Shown one piece after another: positions 16,597 to 24,506 of a stretch of DNA of 24,506 bases (position 1 is its first letter; every line of letters starts with the position of its first letter). Position numbers and translations under genes: made by a program. The notes under the pieces are model-generated. The model was not told where the DNA came from and did not search any database. It was given only the letters and a program-made list of their open reading frames with translations. The stretch comes from UBA5078 sp041175045 (GTDB taxonomy: Bacteria > Pseudomonadota > Gammaproteobacteria > Pseudomonadales > Pseudohongiellaceae): positions 1 through 24,506 of the forward strand of contig JBEDFR010000094.1 of the NCBI GenBank assembly GCA_041175045.1. The letters are read 5' to 3'.

Positions 16597-17667
16597 ATGA
16601 CGTCAGTTCGCCACGGATTTCTCACTGTCACCGCCCTCGCCACCGCGTTTGGCGTCAGCCTGCTGCAGGCCCAGCCGGCAGAGCAGCCCGCCCCCGAGCC
16701 GATGGATGACACCGCCGCCTTCCAGGCCTTTCTGGCGGATTTCCGCGCAGAAGCCCTGACTCGCGGTATACGCGCCGAAACCCTGGACGCCATCCTGCCC
16801 ACCATCGAGCAGCAGCGACGCGTCATTCAGGCCGATCGTGCTCAGGCCGAGTTTGTCGAAACCTATGCGGATTATCTTGAGCGCGTCAGCCCGCGCCGCA
16901 TCGAGATGGGCAAGACTTTGTTCGCCGATCAGGGCGCCATGCTGGAGGCCGCCTCGGCTCCTTACTATGTGCAGCCGCGCTTCGTGGCAGCGGTGCTGGG
17001 CATGGAAAGCAACTACGGCACCTTCCCGATCACCGAACCGCTGTTCAATGTGGTGGCCACGCTGGCCTTCGACAGCCGTCGCGGCGAGCAATTCCGCAAC
17101 GAACTGTTCGCCGCCTTCGAGATCGTCGACAAAGGCTATGCCACGCAGGACATGATGAAGAGTTCCTGGGCCGGCGCGCTGGGTGCCCCGCAGTTCATGC
17201 CCGGCAGCTATCTGCGCCTGGCGGTGGATCAGGACGGCGACGGCCGCCGCGATCTGTGGAACATGGGCCCGGACGTGATCGGCTCGGTGGCCAATTATCT
17301 GCGCTCCACAGGCTGGCAGGACAATCAGACCTGGGGACGCGTGGTGAGTCTGCCGCCCGGTGGCGAACAATCCCTGCCGGCGCCGCAGAATGTGGGACTG
17401 GATCCGGACGCCACCTGCAGGCGTTACACCACGATGGGCGCCTGGCGCAGCCTGAGCGACTGGCAGGAACTGGGGGTGCGCAAGGCCGACGGCACGGATC
17501 TGCCGACCCGACCACTGGCGGCGGCGCTGATCATCGGGGATGAGGGGGATGACAAGGGGTACCTGGTGTACCGCAACTTCTGCTCGCTGCTGCGCTACAA
17601 CCCGTCATTCAAGTACGCGCTGGGCGTCAGCCTGCTGTCGGACGCCATCGCCGGCATCGAAGACTGA
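16597..17667 (+). CDS. Lytic murein transglycosylase, MltB family
   Basis: A 356-residue exported enzyme expected to cleave the MurNAc-GlcNAc bond in peptidoglycan, leaving 1,6-anhydro ends. Residues 1-26 form a signal peptide (HGFLTVTALATAFGVSLL, then QAQ). There is no lipobox Cys, so it should be a soluble periplasmic protein rather than a lipoprotein. The SLT_2 domain fills most of the rest: catalytic Glu137 in GMESNYG, SSWAGALGAPQFMPGSY at 189-204, and DQDGDGRRDLWN at 211-222, the EF-hand-like calcium loop typical of Slt35/MltB, followed by IGSVANYL. The C-terminal peptidoglycan-binding domain seen in some relatives is absent. GGAG lies 5 bases before the ATG. The stop is 3 bases from that of the convergent mltD-like gene. 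Confidence 0.93.
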   Translation: MTSVRHGFLTVTALATAFGVSLLQAQPAEQPAPEPMDDTAAFQAFLADFRAEALTRGIRAETLDAILPTIEQQRRVIQADRAQAEFVETYADYLERVSPRRIEMGKTLFADQGAMLEAASAPYYVQPRFVAAVLGMESNYGTFPITEPLFNVVATLAFDSRRGEQFRNELFAAFEIVDKGYATQDMMKSSWAGALGAPQFMPGSYLRLAVDQDGDGRRDLWNMGPDVIGSVANYLRSTGWQDNQTWGRVVSLPPGGEQSLPAPQNVGLDPDATCRRYTTMGAWRSLSDWQELGVRKADGTDLPTRPLAAALIIGDEGDDKGYLVYRNFCSLLRYNPSFKYALGVSLLSDAIAGIED

Positions 17668-17670
17668 ACC

Positions 17671-19908
17671 TCAGCCCCCGGAGCTGCTCTGCAGCTGCAC
17701 CGGCTCCAGCACGGGGAAGGCCACGGTCTGGCCGATCTGGATCTGGCGGAAGTCGAGGTCGGGGTTGTACTGGCGCAGCAGCCACATCGGCACCGAATAT
17801 TTGCGCCGAGCAAGGTTGGCGATGTTGTCGTTCAGGGCCACCTTGTGCTGATCCACATGGCGGATTCGGTACTGACGGAAGAAATCCTGTTGCTCCTGCA
17901 CATGGAACTGGCGGCGCTTCATCTCGAACTCGGCCACCGTCACCTGGCTGAAATCCAGCACCAGTCTGTCCCCCATCACCACCGGCGCACTCGCGCGCAG
18001 ATTGTTCAACTGACGCAGCCGCGCACTGCTCACTCCCAGCCAATCGGCATAGTGGCTCAATGTCTCGGAAGCCTGGATCTCGATGCTCTGATTGGCAGCC
18101 ACGCTGTAATCGGAAGGGTCTGCCGCCAGATCAACCTGCGCCTGCGCATTGCCCTCCTCCGCTCCTGGAGCCTGCGCCAGCTCGGCCGGCGCATCGGGGT
18201 CGATCGTTGTTTGTTGTGGCATGACTTCCAGCACCGGCACCAGATCCTCCGCGATGCTGAGGCTGACAGGGGCAGGCGTGGGCTGCGCAGCGGGTAGCGG
18301 CACGGCCACCGGCTCGCGCGGCGTGACATAGACCACAGGCTCGGCGGCGGGGGCATTGCTGCCCGGCATTCGCAGCGTCTGACCGGGATAGATCAGGTCG
18401 GGATGGTCGATGTTGTTGGTCTGCAGCAACGCCCGCTCGGAGACGCCAAATCGCCGAGCGATGGAGGAGAGCGTGTCGCCGCGCCGCACATCGTAGCTGC
18501 TCGCGCCGGAGCGTGTGCTACCGGCGCTGGCTGTAGCCGTGTTGCCGCTGGCCTGGGATGCGGCCGTCGCGGCGATCTGTGCAGAGCTCTGGCCCGTGGC
18601 GGCAGCGCTGTCCTGGGGCAGCAGCAGGCGCTGGCCGACACGGATGCGATGGCTGTCGGCCAGCTGATTCAAGGAGGTGAGCGCTGCCACGGAAGTGCTG
18701 AAGCGGCGCGCGATGGCCGACAGGCTGTCGCCACTCTGCACCACATAGGCGAGATCGGGCGTCTGAATCGGGAACCTTTGATCGGCCGGAATTTGACTGA
18801 TGAGTTCGGTCAGCGGGGCGCGCAGGGCCTTGCGCTGCACCTTCACCACATAGCCCTTGGGAATGCGCTTGCTGCCATCCCATACCGCTGGACGCAGGGC
18901 AGGATTGTCGAACTTGAGGTGCTCCAGCGTGATGCCGAGGGTGTCAGCCAGAGTCTGGGCCTCGACATAATGGTCCAGCTCGATTTCGTCGTACTGCGGA
19001 TGCGGGTCGAGCTGCAGCACGCCGAAAAGGGTCTGGGCCTGACGTTCAACATCCAGCACCGCCAGGAATTGGGGGTAGAAGTTGCGCGAGGCGAAGCCGA
19101 AACTCGGCCCCTTGTAGTTCATGATGATGTCTTCGATGCGGTTGGTGCCCGTCTCGCGCACCGCCCGACTCATGCCGCCGGTACCGTGGTTGTAGGCAGT
19201 AAGTGCCAGTGGCCAGGTACCCAGGATCCGGTAGTTGTATTCCAGCAGACTCATCGCGGCATAAGTGGCAGTGTAAGGATCCATGCGCTCGTCGACGATG
19301 TGGTCGATACGCATGAAGCGTTGCCCCGTCGTGCGCATGAACTGCCACATGCCGGCGGCCGCGACACTGGAGTAGGCACCAGGGTGAAAGGAGGACTCGA
19401 CATGGGGCAGCGCCCCCAGCTCCATCGGCAGATTCTTGGCTCTGATCACGTTGTTGATGTGATCACGATAGGCGCCGGAGCGGATCAGGCCCTCGACGAA
19501 ACGGTCAGACTGGCCGAGCTGGAAGCGGACATTGGTGGCGGCAGTGGCCAGAGTGTCATTGCTGACAGCGGCTGGCCAAAGCTCGAGGATGTCCTGCTCG
19601 AGGGACGTCAGACCGCTGCGCTTGCCGCTGGCGAGCACCTTGAGAGCGTCCTGGATGCGGGTGCGTTGACGTTCTAGTTCGGGCCGGTCGTAGTCGACGC
19701 GCCGATAGACGATGGCAAGATTGTTGGCGTCGTGAAGAAAACCACTTTCGGTATCCACTTCGGTGTAGACGCGAGTCCAGAACCTGATGGCAGGCTCGAG
19801 TTCAGGAGGTCTAGGCAGCAGTTCGGAATCCTGGGCGGCGGCCGTTGCCGTGATACCGAACAGGCACAACAGCGCGAACAGGCGCAGGATGGAAGGAACA
19901 GGCGGCAT
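17671..19908 (-). CDS. mltD: MltD-like lytic transglycosylase with LysM repeats
   Basis: A 745-residue periplasmic peptidoglycan hydrolase. Signal peptide 1-25 (LRLFALLCLFGITATAAAQ) has no lipobox. The SLT domain holds catalytic Glu171 in PHVESSFHPGAYS, then AAGMWQFM at 184-191 and ALTAYNHGTGG at 235-245. LysM modules follow: canonical ones at about 387-431 (YVVQSGDSLSAIARRF) and 472-515 (YDVRRGDTLSSIARRF), and two diverged ones at about 608-652 and 680-732. A Pro/Ala/Gln-rich linker lies at about 520-605. I chose ATG 19908 because the frame upstream to 20007 has no signal-like start and spans the probable promoter. E. coli MltD is shorter, with two LysM modules, and is a lipoprotein; this version is longer and apparently soluble. 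It diverges from the PanP gene. Confidence 0.92.
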   Translation of the reverse strand: MPPVPSILRLFALLCLFGITATAAAQDSELLPRPPELEPAIRFWTRVYTEVDTESGFLHDANNLAIVYRRVDYDRPELERQRTRIQDALKVLASGKRSGLTSLEQDILELWPAAVSNDTLATAATNVRFQLGQSDRFVEGLIRSGAYRDHINNVIRAKNLPMELGALPHVESSFHPGAYSSVAAAGMWQFMRTTGQRFMRIDHIVDERMDPYTATYAAMSLLEYNYRILGTWPLALTAYNHGTGGMSRAVRETGTNRIEDIIMNYKGPSFGFASRNFYPQFLAVLDVERQAQTLFGVLQLDPHPQYDEIELDHYVEAQTLADTLGITLEHLKFDNPALRPAVWDGSKRIPKGYVVKVQRKALRAPLTELISQIPADQRFPIQTPDLAYVVQSGDSLSAIARRFSTSVAALTSLNQLADSHRIRVGQRLLLPQDSAAATGQSSAQIAATAASQASGNTATASAGSTRSGASSYDVRRGDTLSSIARRFGVSERALLQTNNIDHPDLIYPGQTLRMPGSNAPAAEPVVYVTPREPVAVPLPAAQPTPAPVSLSIAEDLVPVLEVMPQQTTIDPDAPAELAQAPGAEEGNAQAQVDLAADPSDYSVAANQSIEIQASETLSHYADWLGVSSARLRQLNNLRASAPVVMGDRLVLDFSQVTVAEFEMKRRQFHVQEQQDFFRQYRIRHVDQHKVALNDNIANLARRKYSVPMWLLRQYNPDLDFRQIQIGQTVAFPVLEPVQLQSSSGG

Positions 19909-19978
19909 ATCGAGGCTCTCTGGGACACTGGCTTGGTAGACCGTTGTTCGGGAGATAAATTCCGTCAGGCCGGGATCA

Positions 19979-20007
19979 ATACTACAAGAGCACCAGGGAT
20001 TGTCCAA
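19979..20007 (-). promoter_or_regulatory. Candidate promoter of the mltD-like gene
   Basis: On the minus strand TTGGAC (20002-20007) and TAGTAT (19979-19984) are separated by 17 bases. Transcription would start near 19972, leaving a leader of about 64 bases. This also argues against starting the protein at 20007. Confidence 0.42.
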
Positions 20008-20068
20008 GCCCGGCGGCAGGCTGCGGAACGCACCGGGCGCAGCGGTTTCGCCGGCATCCTCAATTGAC

Positions 20069-20074
20069 TATACT
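20069..20074 (+). promoter_or_regulatory. Candidate -10 box for the PanP gene
   Basis: TATACT matches the -10 consensus at 5 of 6 positions, 33 bases before the ATG at 20108. The -35 region 17 bases upstream (TTTCGC) is poor, so the promoter may need an activator. It would put transcript start near 20081, after the alternative upstream start codon at 20000. Confidence 0.35.
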
Positions 20075-20107
20075 GCGCGCCCGATACCCCGCACGGTAGC
20101 GCTGACG

Positions 20108-21754
20108 ATGACCGACAACAAGAAACTGGCCGAAGCCAGCCTGGAAAGCCTCTACCGCATCTTCACCGTCCCGGAAGCGCCGGATTCCACCCTGGGTCTG
20201 ATCGACCAGTCGATTTCCCGCAACATGACCGGCTTTCTGCAAGAACACATCGTTGCCGCCGAGCGCGACCTGCAGCTGATCGAGAAGGACTTCGCCAATC
20301 CCCGCATCCCCGACAAGCCGGTCTTCGTGTCGGAGCAGATCGATTTCCTGCTGGACAAGGTTGTCTCGCAGTCCGTGCACATCGCTTCACCGAGCTTCGT
20401 GGGCCACATGGCCTCTGCCCTGCCCTATTTCATGCTGCCGCTGGCACGCATCATGACGGCGCTGAACCAGAACCTGGTCAAGGTGGAGACCTCCAAGGCC
20501 TTCACGCCACTCGAGCGCCAGGTCATCGGCATGATCCATCAGCTCGTCTACCAGCAGGACAACGCCTTCTACGAACGCTGGATGCACGACCGCAACCACG
20601 CCATCGGCAGCTTCTGCTCCGGCGGCACCATCGCCAATCTCACCGCCCTGTGGGCTGCCCGCAACGCCCTGTTCCCGATCACCGCAGACTTCGCAGGCAT
20701 CGGCCAGGAAGGTCTGGCCGCTGGGCTGGTGCACAAGAGCTATCGCGCCCTCGCCATTGTTGTCTCGGAGCGCGGGCATTATTCTCTGGGCAAGGCGGCC
20801 GACATCCTCGGCATTGGTCGCCGCCACCTGGTGGCCGTGGAAACCGACGCCCGCAACAAGGTCAAACCGGCACAGCTGGCGCGCCGCTGCGATGAACTGC
20901 AGCGCGAGGGCATTCGGGTGATGGCAATCGTGGGCGTCGCGGGCACCTCCGAGACGGGCAGTGTCGACCCACTGGAGTCGCTGGCCGACATCGCCGCCGA
21001 GCGCGGCATCCACTTCCATGTCGACTCAGCCTGGGGCGGCCCGACACTGTTCTCGCGCGCGCACCGCCACCTGCTCGCCGGCATCGAACGCGCCGATTCG
21101 GTAACACTGGACGCTCACAAGCAGCTTTACGTGCCGATGGGCGCCGGCGTGTGCGTCTTTCGGCGTCCGGAGACGCTGTCCGCCGTCGAGCACCACGCCG
21201 AATACATCATTCGCAAGGGGTCCAAGGACCTGGGCAGTCACAGCGTGGAGGGCTCGCGCCCTGGCATGGCCGTCCTGGTACATGCAGGCCTGCACATCAT
21301 CGCGCGCGAAGGCTATGAACTGCTGATCGACCAGGGCATAGCCAAGGCCAGGGCATTCGCCGAGCACATTCGCGCCACGGACGACTTCGAGCTGATCTCG
21401 GAGCCCGAACTGAATATCCTCACTTACCGTTATCTGCCGGCCGCAGCCCGCGGCCTGCTGGCGTCCGACGACTCGCTGATTCGCGACGAAGCCAACAGCA
21501 TCCTCAATGCCCTGACGCGCAGCCTGCAGAAGACACAGCGTGGGCTGGGCAAGTCCTTTGTATCTCGCACCCAGCTGACGCCGGAAACATACAGGCGCAC
21601 GCCAGTGGTCGTGTTTCGGGTGGTGCTCGCCAACCCGCTCACGACACTAGAGATTTTGGACAATATCCTGCAGGAACAACGGGAGCTGGCAGCACGCGCC
21701 CCGGTGCTTCAGCATGTCGAAAAACTGCAGGCATTGGCTCAGGGCGCGCGCTGA
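20108..21754 (+). CDS. panP: PLP-dependent aspartate 1-decarboxylase, PanP type
   Basis: A 548-residue cytoplasmic group II decarboxylase expected to convert aspartate to beta-alanine for pantothenate and CoA synthesis, replacing pyruvoyl PanD. Seen: SFCSGGTIANLTALW at 168-182, the PLP-stacking His in ERGHYSLGKA (His224), HVDSAWGG with Asp306, and the Schiff-base Lys338 in LDAHKQLYVPMGAG. The length fits the PanP family. It differs from typical glutamate decarboxylases in its long N-terminal helical region (HIASPSFVGHMASALPYFM). I start at ATG 20108, since the open frame back to 20000 would overlap the promoter region and reads as unstructured sequence. No strong ribosome site is visible. The gene converges on secF with 9 bases between stops. 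A related amino-acid decarboxylase specificity cannot be fully excluded by eye. Confidence 0.87.
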   Translation: MTDNKKLAEASLESLYRIFTVPEAPDSTLGLIDQSISRNMTGFLQEHIVAAERDLQLIEKDFANPRIPDKPVFVSEQIDFLLDKVVSQSVHIASPSFVGHMASALPYFMLPLARIMTALNQNLVKVETSKAFTPLERQVIGMIHQLVYQQDNAFYERWMHDRNHAIGSFCSGGTIANLTALWAARNALFPITADFAGIGQEGLAAGLVHKSYRALAIVVSERGHYSLGKAADILGIGRRHLVAVETDARNKVKPAQLARRCDELQREGIRVMAIVGVAGTSETGSVDPLESLADIAAERGIHFHVDSAWGGPTLFSRAHRHLLAGIERADSVTLDAHKQLYVPMGAGVCVFRRPETLSAVEHHAEYIIRKGSKDLGSHSVEGSRPGMAVLVHAGLHIIAREGYELLIDQGIAKARAFAEHIRATDDFELISEPELNILTYRYLPAAARGLLASDDSLIRDEANSILNALTRSLQKTQRGLGKSFVSRTQLTPETYRRTPVVVFRVVLANPLTTLEILDNILQEQRELAARAPVLQHVEKLQALAQGAR

Positions 21755-21763
21755 AAAGCAAGG

Positions 21764-22714
21764 TCAGGGAAGCGAGTCAGCCTCGTTTTCCTTGGGCGGG
21801 GGAATCAGATCGTCCTTGCTGACATTCATCATCAGCAGCAGGGTGGACCCGACGTAGATGGACGAATACGTGCCGATGATGATGCCCAGGGTAAGAGCAA
21901 TCGCGAATCCCTGGATGGAATCGCCCCCAGCCAGCAGCATGGCCAGTACCACCAGCAAGGTGGTACCGGAGGTAATGGTGGTGCGACTCAGGGTCTGGTT
22001 CAAAGAGATGTTGATCAGCTCAGCCGGGGTGCCTTTGCGCAGCACACGGAAATTCTCTCGTACACGGTCGAACACCACGATCTTGTCGTTCACCGAGTAG
22101 CCGATGATCGCCAGTACCGCCGCCAGCACGGTGAGATCGAATTGCAGCCTCGCAAGCGAAAACACCCCGAGTGTCAGTATCACATCGTGCATCAGACCGA
22201 TCACGGCGGCGATCGCGAACTTGGCCTGGAAGCGCGCGCCCACGTACAGCATCACCATGCCCAGGGACACCAGAATCCCCATACCGCCGCTCTCGGCAAG
22301 TTCCTCGCCAACACGCGGGCCCACGAATTCCATGCGCCGGATCTCGACCTCCCCAGAAGTGCCGGCCTGCAGAGTCGACAGCAGGTTCTCGCCCAGCACC
22401 ACCAGTTGACTGGCCATCTCCACTTCCGACAGGGATTCATCCACCGGCATGCGGATGAGAATGTCCTGGTCCGAACCGAAGGCCACGACCTGCGCTTCCT
22501 GATACCCGGCAGCGCTCAGCTGCGAGCTTACATCGGCCACATTCACCGGTTCCGAATAGCCCACTTCGACCAGCGAACCGCTGGTGAAATCCAGACCGAA
22601 CTCGAGCGAATTGAACAGGAGCGAGCCGATCGAGATCAGCACTGCCACTGCGGAGGCATAGGTGAGCTTGCGGCCCGTGCCCACGAAGTCAAATGATCTT
22701 TCCACCAACGCCAT
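21764..22714 (-). CDS. secF: Protein translocase subunit SecF
   Basis: A 316-residue inner-membrane protein with six predicted membrane segments. The first is at about 18-36, followed by the signature LEFGLDFTSGSLVEVGYSE at 37-55 and a short periplasmic domain. The RND-type core shows GLMHDVILTLGVFSLARL, IIGYSVNDKIVVFDRVREN and SLNQTLSRTTITSGTTLL. SecF works with SecD to use the proton-motive force and pull preproteins across the membrane after SecA/SecYEG. I chose ATG 22714 because GGAG stands 6 bases upstream; the 13-residue extension to 22753 lacks this. The gene lies 59 bases after secD and is surely cotranscribed. It ends beside the convergent panP stop without a clear terminator. Confidence 0.96.
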   Translation of the reverse strand: MALVERSFDFVGTGRKLTYASAVAVLISIGSLLFNSLEFGLDFTSGSLVEVGYSEPVNVADVSSQLSAAGYQEAQVVAFGSDQDILIRMPVDESLSEVEMASQLVVLGENLLSTLQAGTSGEVEIRRMEFVGPRVGEELAESGGMGILVSLGMVMLYVGARFQAKFAIAAVIGLMHDVILTLGVFSLARLQFDLTVLAAVLAIIGYSVNDKIVVFDRVRENFRVLRKGTPAELINISLNQTLSRTTITSGTTLLVVLAMLLAGGDSIQGFAIALTLGIIIGTYSSIYVGSTLLLMMNVSKDDLIPPPKENEADSLP

Positions 22715-22720
22715 ATCGTT

Positions 22721-22724
22721 CTCC
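22721..22724 (-). promoter_or_regulatory. Ribosome binding site deciding the secF start
   Basis: GGAG on the minus strand, 6 bases before the ATG at 22714. It favours this start over the in-frame codon at 22753. Confidence 0.65.
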
Positions 22725-22773
22725 AAAGCCCTTCTTGTCTTCACTGCGGGCAACTGCGGATGCTGCAGTCTGC

Positions 22774-24506
22774 TCAGGCAAATGCCCCTATGGACAATTT
22801 CTTCACCTGGCGCCCGCCATACATCAGATTCACGACAGCACGGGTAATGACGATCGACGTCCAGACCGAGGTGAAGATGCCGATCATCAGCGTGACTGCG
22901 AAGCCCTTCACCGGACCGGTCCCGATCGAGAAGAGCACGATGCCGACGAGCAGCGTAGTGAGGTTGGCGTCCATGATCGTGCCGAGTGCGCGATCGAAAC
23001 CTGCGGCGATCGCGCTTTGCGGCGAAAGCCCGTTGTCAAGTTCTTCCCGAATGCGCGTGAAGATCAGCACATTGGCGTCCACCGCCATGCCCATGATCAG
23101 GACGATGCCAAAGATTCCGGGCAGTGTCAGCGTGGCGGAGATGATGGACATGATGGCCACCAGCAGCAATAAATTGACACCCAGAGCGATATTGGCAGCA
23201 AGTCCGAAAAGGCGGTAGTAGAACAGCATGAACGCCACCACCATGCCGACACCGATATACGTGGCGCGTTTGCCTTGTTCGATGTTCTCGGCCCCCATGC
23301 TGGGGCCCAGAGTGCGCTCTTCCACGAAGTACATGGGCGCCGCCAGGGCACCGGAGCGGATCAGCAGGGACAGCTCGTTGGCCTCCGTCGTTGTGAGTCC
23401 AGTGATGACGAACTCGCGACCCAGCGCAGCACGGATGGTGGCATGGCTGATCAGCCTCTTTTCTTCGAAGGTTTCCTGACGCTCCACCATGTTGCCGTTC
23501 TCATCCGGCTCCAGCACGGTGCGCGTCTTGGTTTCACTGAGAACAATATCCATCAGGCGGCCAATATTGTCCCGGGTGACGCGGCTGAACTGCTCACCGC
23601 CCTGCGCATCCAGATTGATGGCCACCTGAGGCAGCCCCTGCTGATCGAGCGTGGAACGTACATTGCTGACCCTGTCACCCTGCAGGATCACTTCATTGCT
23701 CACGTCCACCAGCATGCCCTGGTACTCATAGGTGGTGTAGGAGGAGGGTGGCGATCCAGGGGCGGCTTCCAGATGGAAATTGAGCGTGGCAATCCGCTGC
23801 AGGATGCGCTTGGCCTGGGCAGTGTCCTGCACACCCGGCAATTCCACCACGATGCGGCTGACGCCCTGCTGCTGCACAACGGGCTCGGCCACGCCGAGCG
23901 AGTCTACGCGATTCAGGATGGTCGTCTTGTTGGCAGCAATGGTATCGCGTTGCATCTGCAGAATGTCTGCCTCGGTGAGGCTCATGTCCAGGAAGAAGCT
24001 GCCGCCTTGCTCGCGGTTGATGGTCTGCAGCTCCACGAAATTCTCGCGGACGAGGGCGCGAGCAGCGGCGCGTGATTCCTCGTCATCGAACCGGGCCACG
24101 ATCAGATTCGGCTCCTCCAGCTCGAGTGCGCGGGAACGGATGCGCTCACTCCGCAAGAGCTGACGGATGGTGCTGACGGTATTGTCCATGCGACGCTGCA
24201 ACGCAGCATCCATGTCCACTTCCATGAGGAAGTGCACTCCCCCCTGCAGGTCCAGCCCCAGACTCATCTTGCCGGCGTTCAGCGCCTGCAGCCAGCCGGG
24301 CGTTGTCGGCGCCAGATTCAGGGCCGTGAAGTAACCGCCACCGATTGCGCTCTCAATCACAGACTTGCCCCGTAGCTGATCCTCCAGGTTGGCAAAACGA
24401 ATGAGGCCCGAGCGCCCATCCACGGTTTCGCCGAAGAAGTCGATGCCCTCGGCGCGCAGGGCATCAGTGGCAGTTGCCAGCACGAATTCGTCTATGGGAT
24501 TGCTTT
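22774..24506 (-). CDS. secD: Protein translocase subunit SecD, 5' end beyond window
   Basis: The reading frame stays open to the right edge of the window, so the start and the first transmembrane helix are missing; an internal GTG at 24483 is not the true start. About 577 codons are present. Visible signatures: MSLGLDLQGGVHFLMEVDMD early, the P1 periplasmic domain, then LGPSMGAENIEQGKRA, five membrane segments, GIVLIMGMAVDANVLIF, IMDANLTTLLVGIVLF and GTGPVKGFAVTLMIG. SecD partners SecF (59 bases downstream) in proton-driven completion of Sec export; its P1 head binds the emerging substrate. Family length of about 615-620 implies roughly 40 residues are missing. A yajC gene is the usual upstream neighbour, but none is seen here. 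Confidence 0.96.
   Translation of the reverse strand, partial: SNPIDEFVLATATDALRAEGIDFFGETVDGRSGLIRFANLEDQLRGKSVIESAIGGGYFTALNLAPTTPGWLQALNAGKMSLGLDLQGGVHFLMEVDMDAALQRRMDNTVSTIRQLLRSERIRSRALELEEPNLIVARFDDEESRAAARALVRENFVELQTINREQGGSFFLDMSLTEADILQMQRDTIAANKTTILNRVDSLGVAEPVVQQQGVSRIVVELPGVQDTAQAKRILQRIATLNFHLEAAPGSPPSSYTTYEYQGMLVDVSNEVILQGDRVSNVRSTLDQQGLPQVAINLDAQGGEQFSRVTRDNIGRLMDIVLSETKTRTVLEPDENGNMVERQETFEEKRLISHATIRAALGREFVITGLTTTEANELSLLIRSGALAAPMYFVEERTLGPSMGAENIEQGKRATYIGVGMVVAFMLFYYRLFGLAANIALGVNLLLLVAIMSIISATLTLPGIFGIVLIMGMAVDANVLIFTRIREELDNGLSPQSAIAAGFDRALGTIMDANLTTLLVGIVLFSIGTGPVKGFAVTLMIGIFTSVWTSIVITRAVVNLMYGGRQVKKLSIGAFA

Noticed and set aside
17682..17697. Short AGCTGC/GCAGCT hairpin near the convergent stops
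   Set aside because: A 6-bp stem with no T tract, lying inside the coding end of the MltD-like gene; not a convincing terminator.
20000..20107. 36-residue N-terminal extension of PanP
   Set aside because: It covers the candidate -10 box, reads as unstructured sequence, and the shorter form has the family's usual length.

Overview
The window looks like a contiguous piece of a high-GC gammaproteobacterial chromosome. The evidence is the SecD-SecF pair, a MltD-type and a MltB-type lytic transglycosylase, a PanP-type aspartate decarboxylase and a DUF3524 glycosyltransferase, all with proteobacterial signal peptides and spacing. I cannot fix the genus. I see no tRNA, rRNA, insertion sequence, CRISPR array or phage gene. 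Coding density is high and almost every base outside genes is accounted for by short spacers, apart from one 461-base gap at 14887-15347.

Region 1 (89-14886, all on the minus strand, read right to left) is one tightly packed cluster of eight genes. In transcription order they are: a DUF4175-type membrane protein with long Gln/Gly-rich tails; a membrane vWA protein with a glutamine-amidotransferase-like fold; a secreted caspase/C13-like protein that lacks the catalytic cysteine; a secreted TPR protein carrying a HELVH zinc-peptidase domain; a DUF4159 protein with a Gly/Arg-rich insert; a MoxR AAA+ ATPase; a DUF58 vWA protein; and a BatA-like membrane vWA protein. Gaps are 2, -4, -14, 30, 48, 21 and 0 bases, so this is almost certainly an operon. 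A GC-rich hairpin directly after the last stop (65-85) is a plausible terminator. MoxR with DUF58 and membrane vWA proteins is a widespread but functionally unresolved envelope-associated chaperone-like system. The two secreted peptidase-fold proteins in the middle of the operon are the unusual part and the best candidate for an undescribed system.

Region 2 (15289-17667, plus strand) holds a DUF3524 glycosyltransferase (homologue of the tRNA-queuosine mannosyltransferase QTMAN) and a MltB-family lytic transglycosylase, each with a candidate promoter. The second gene converges tail to tail, with 3 bases between stops, on a MltD-like transglycosylase with LysM repeats (17671-19908, minus).

Region 3 (19909-24506): the MltD gene diverges from a PanP aspartate 1-decarboxylase gene (20108-21754, plus), with a shared 199-base promoter region. 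PanP converges on secF, which follows secD. The 5' end of secD lies beyond the right edge of the window. The operon as a whole suggests envelope work: a cytoplasmic AAA+ ATPase, membrane vWA proteins, secreted peptidase-like partners, peptidoglycan-cleaving enzymes and the Sec export motor.
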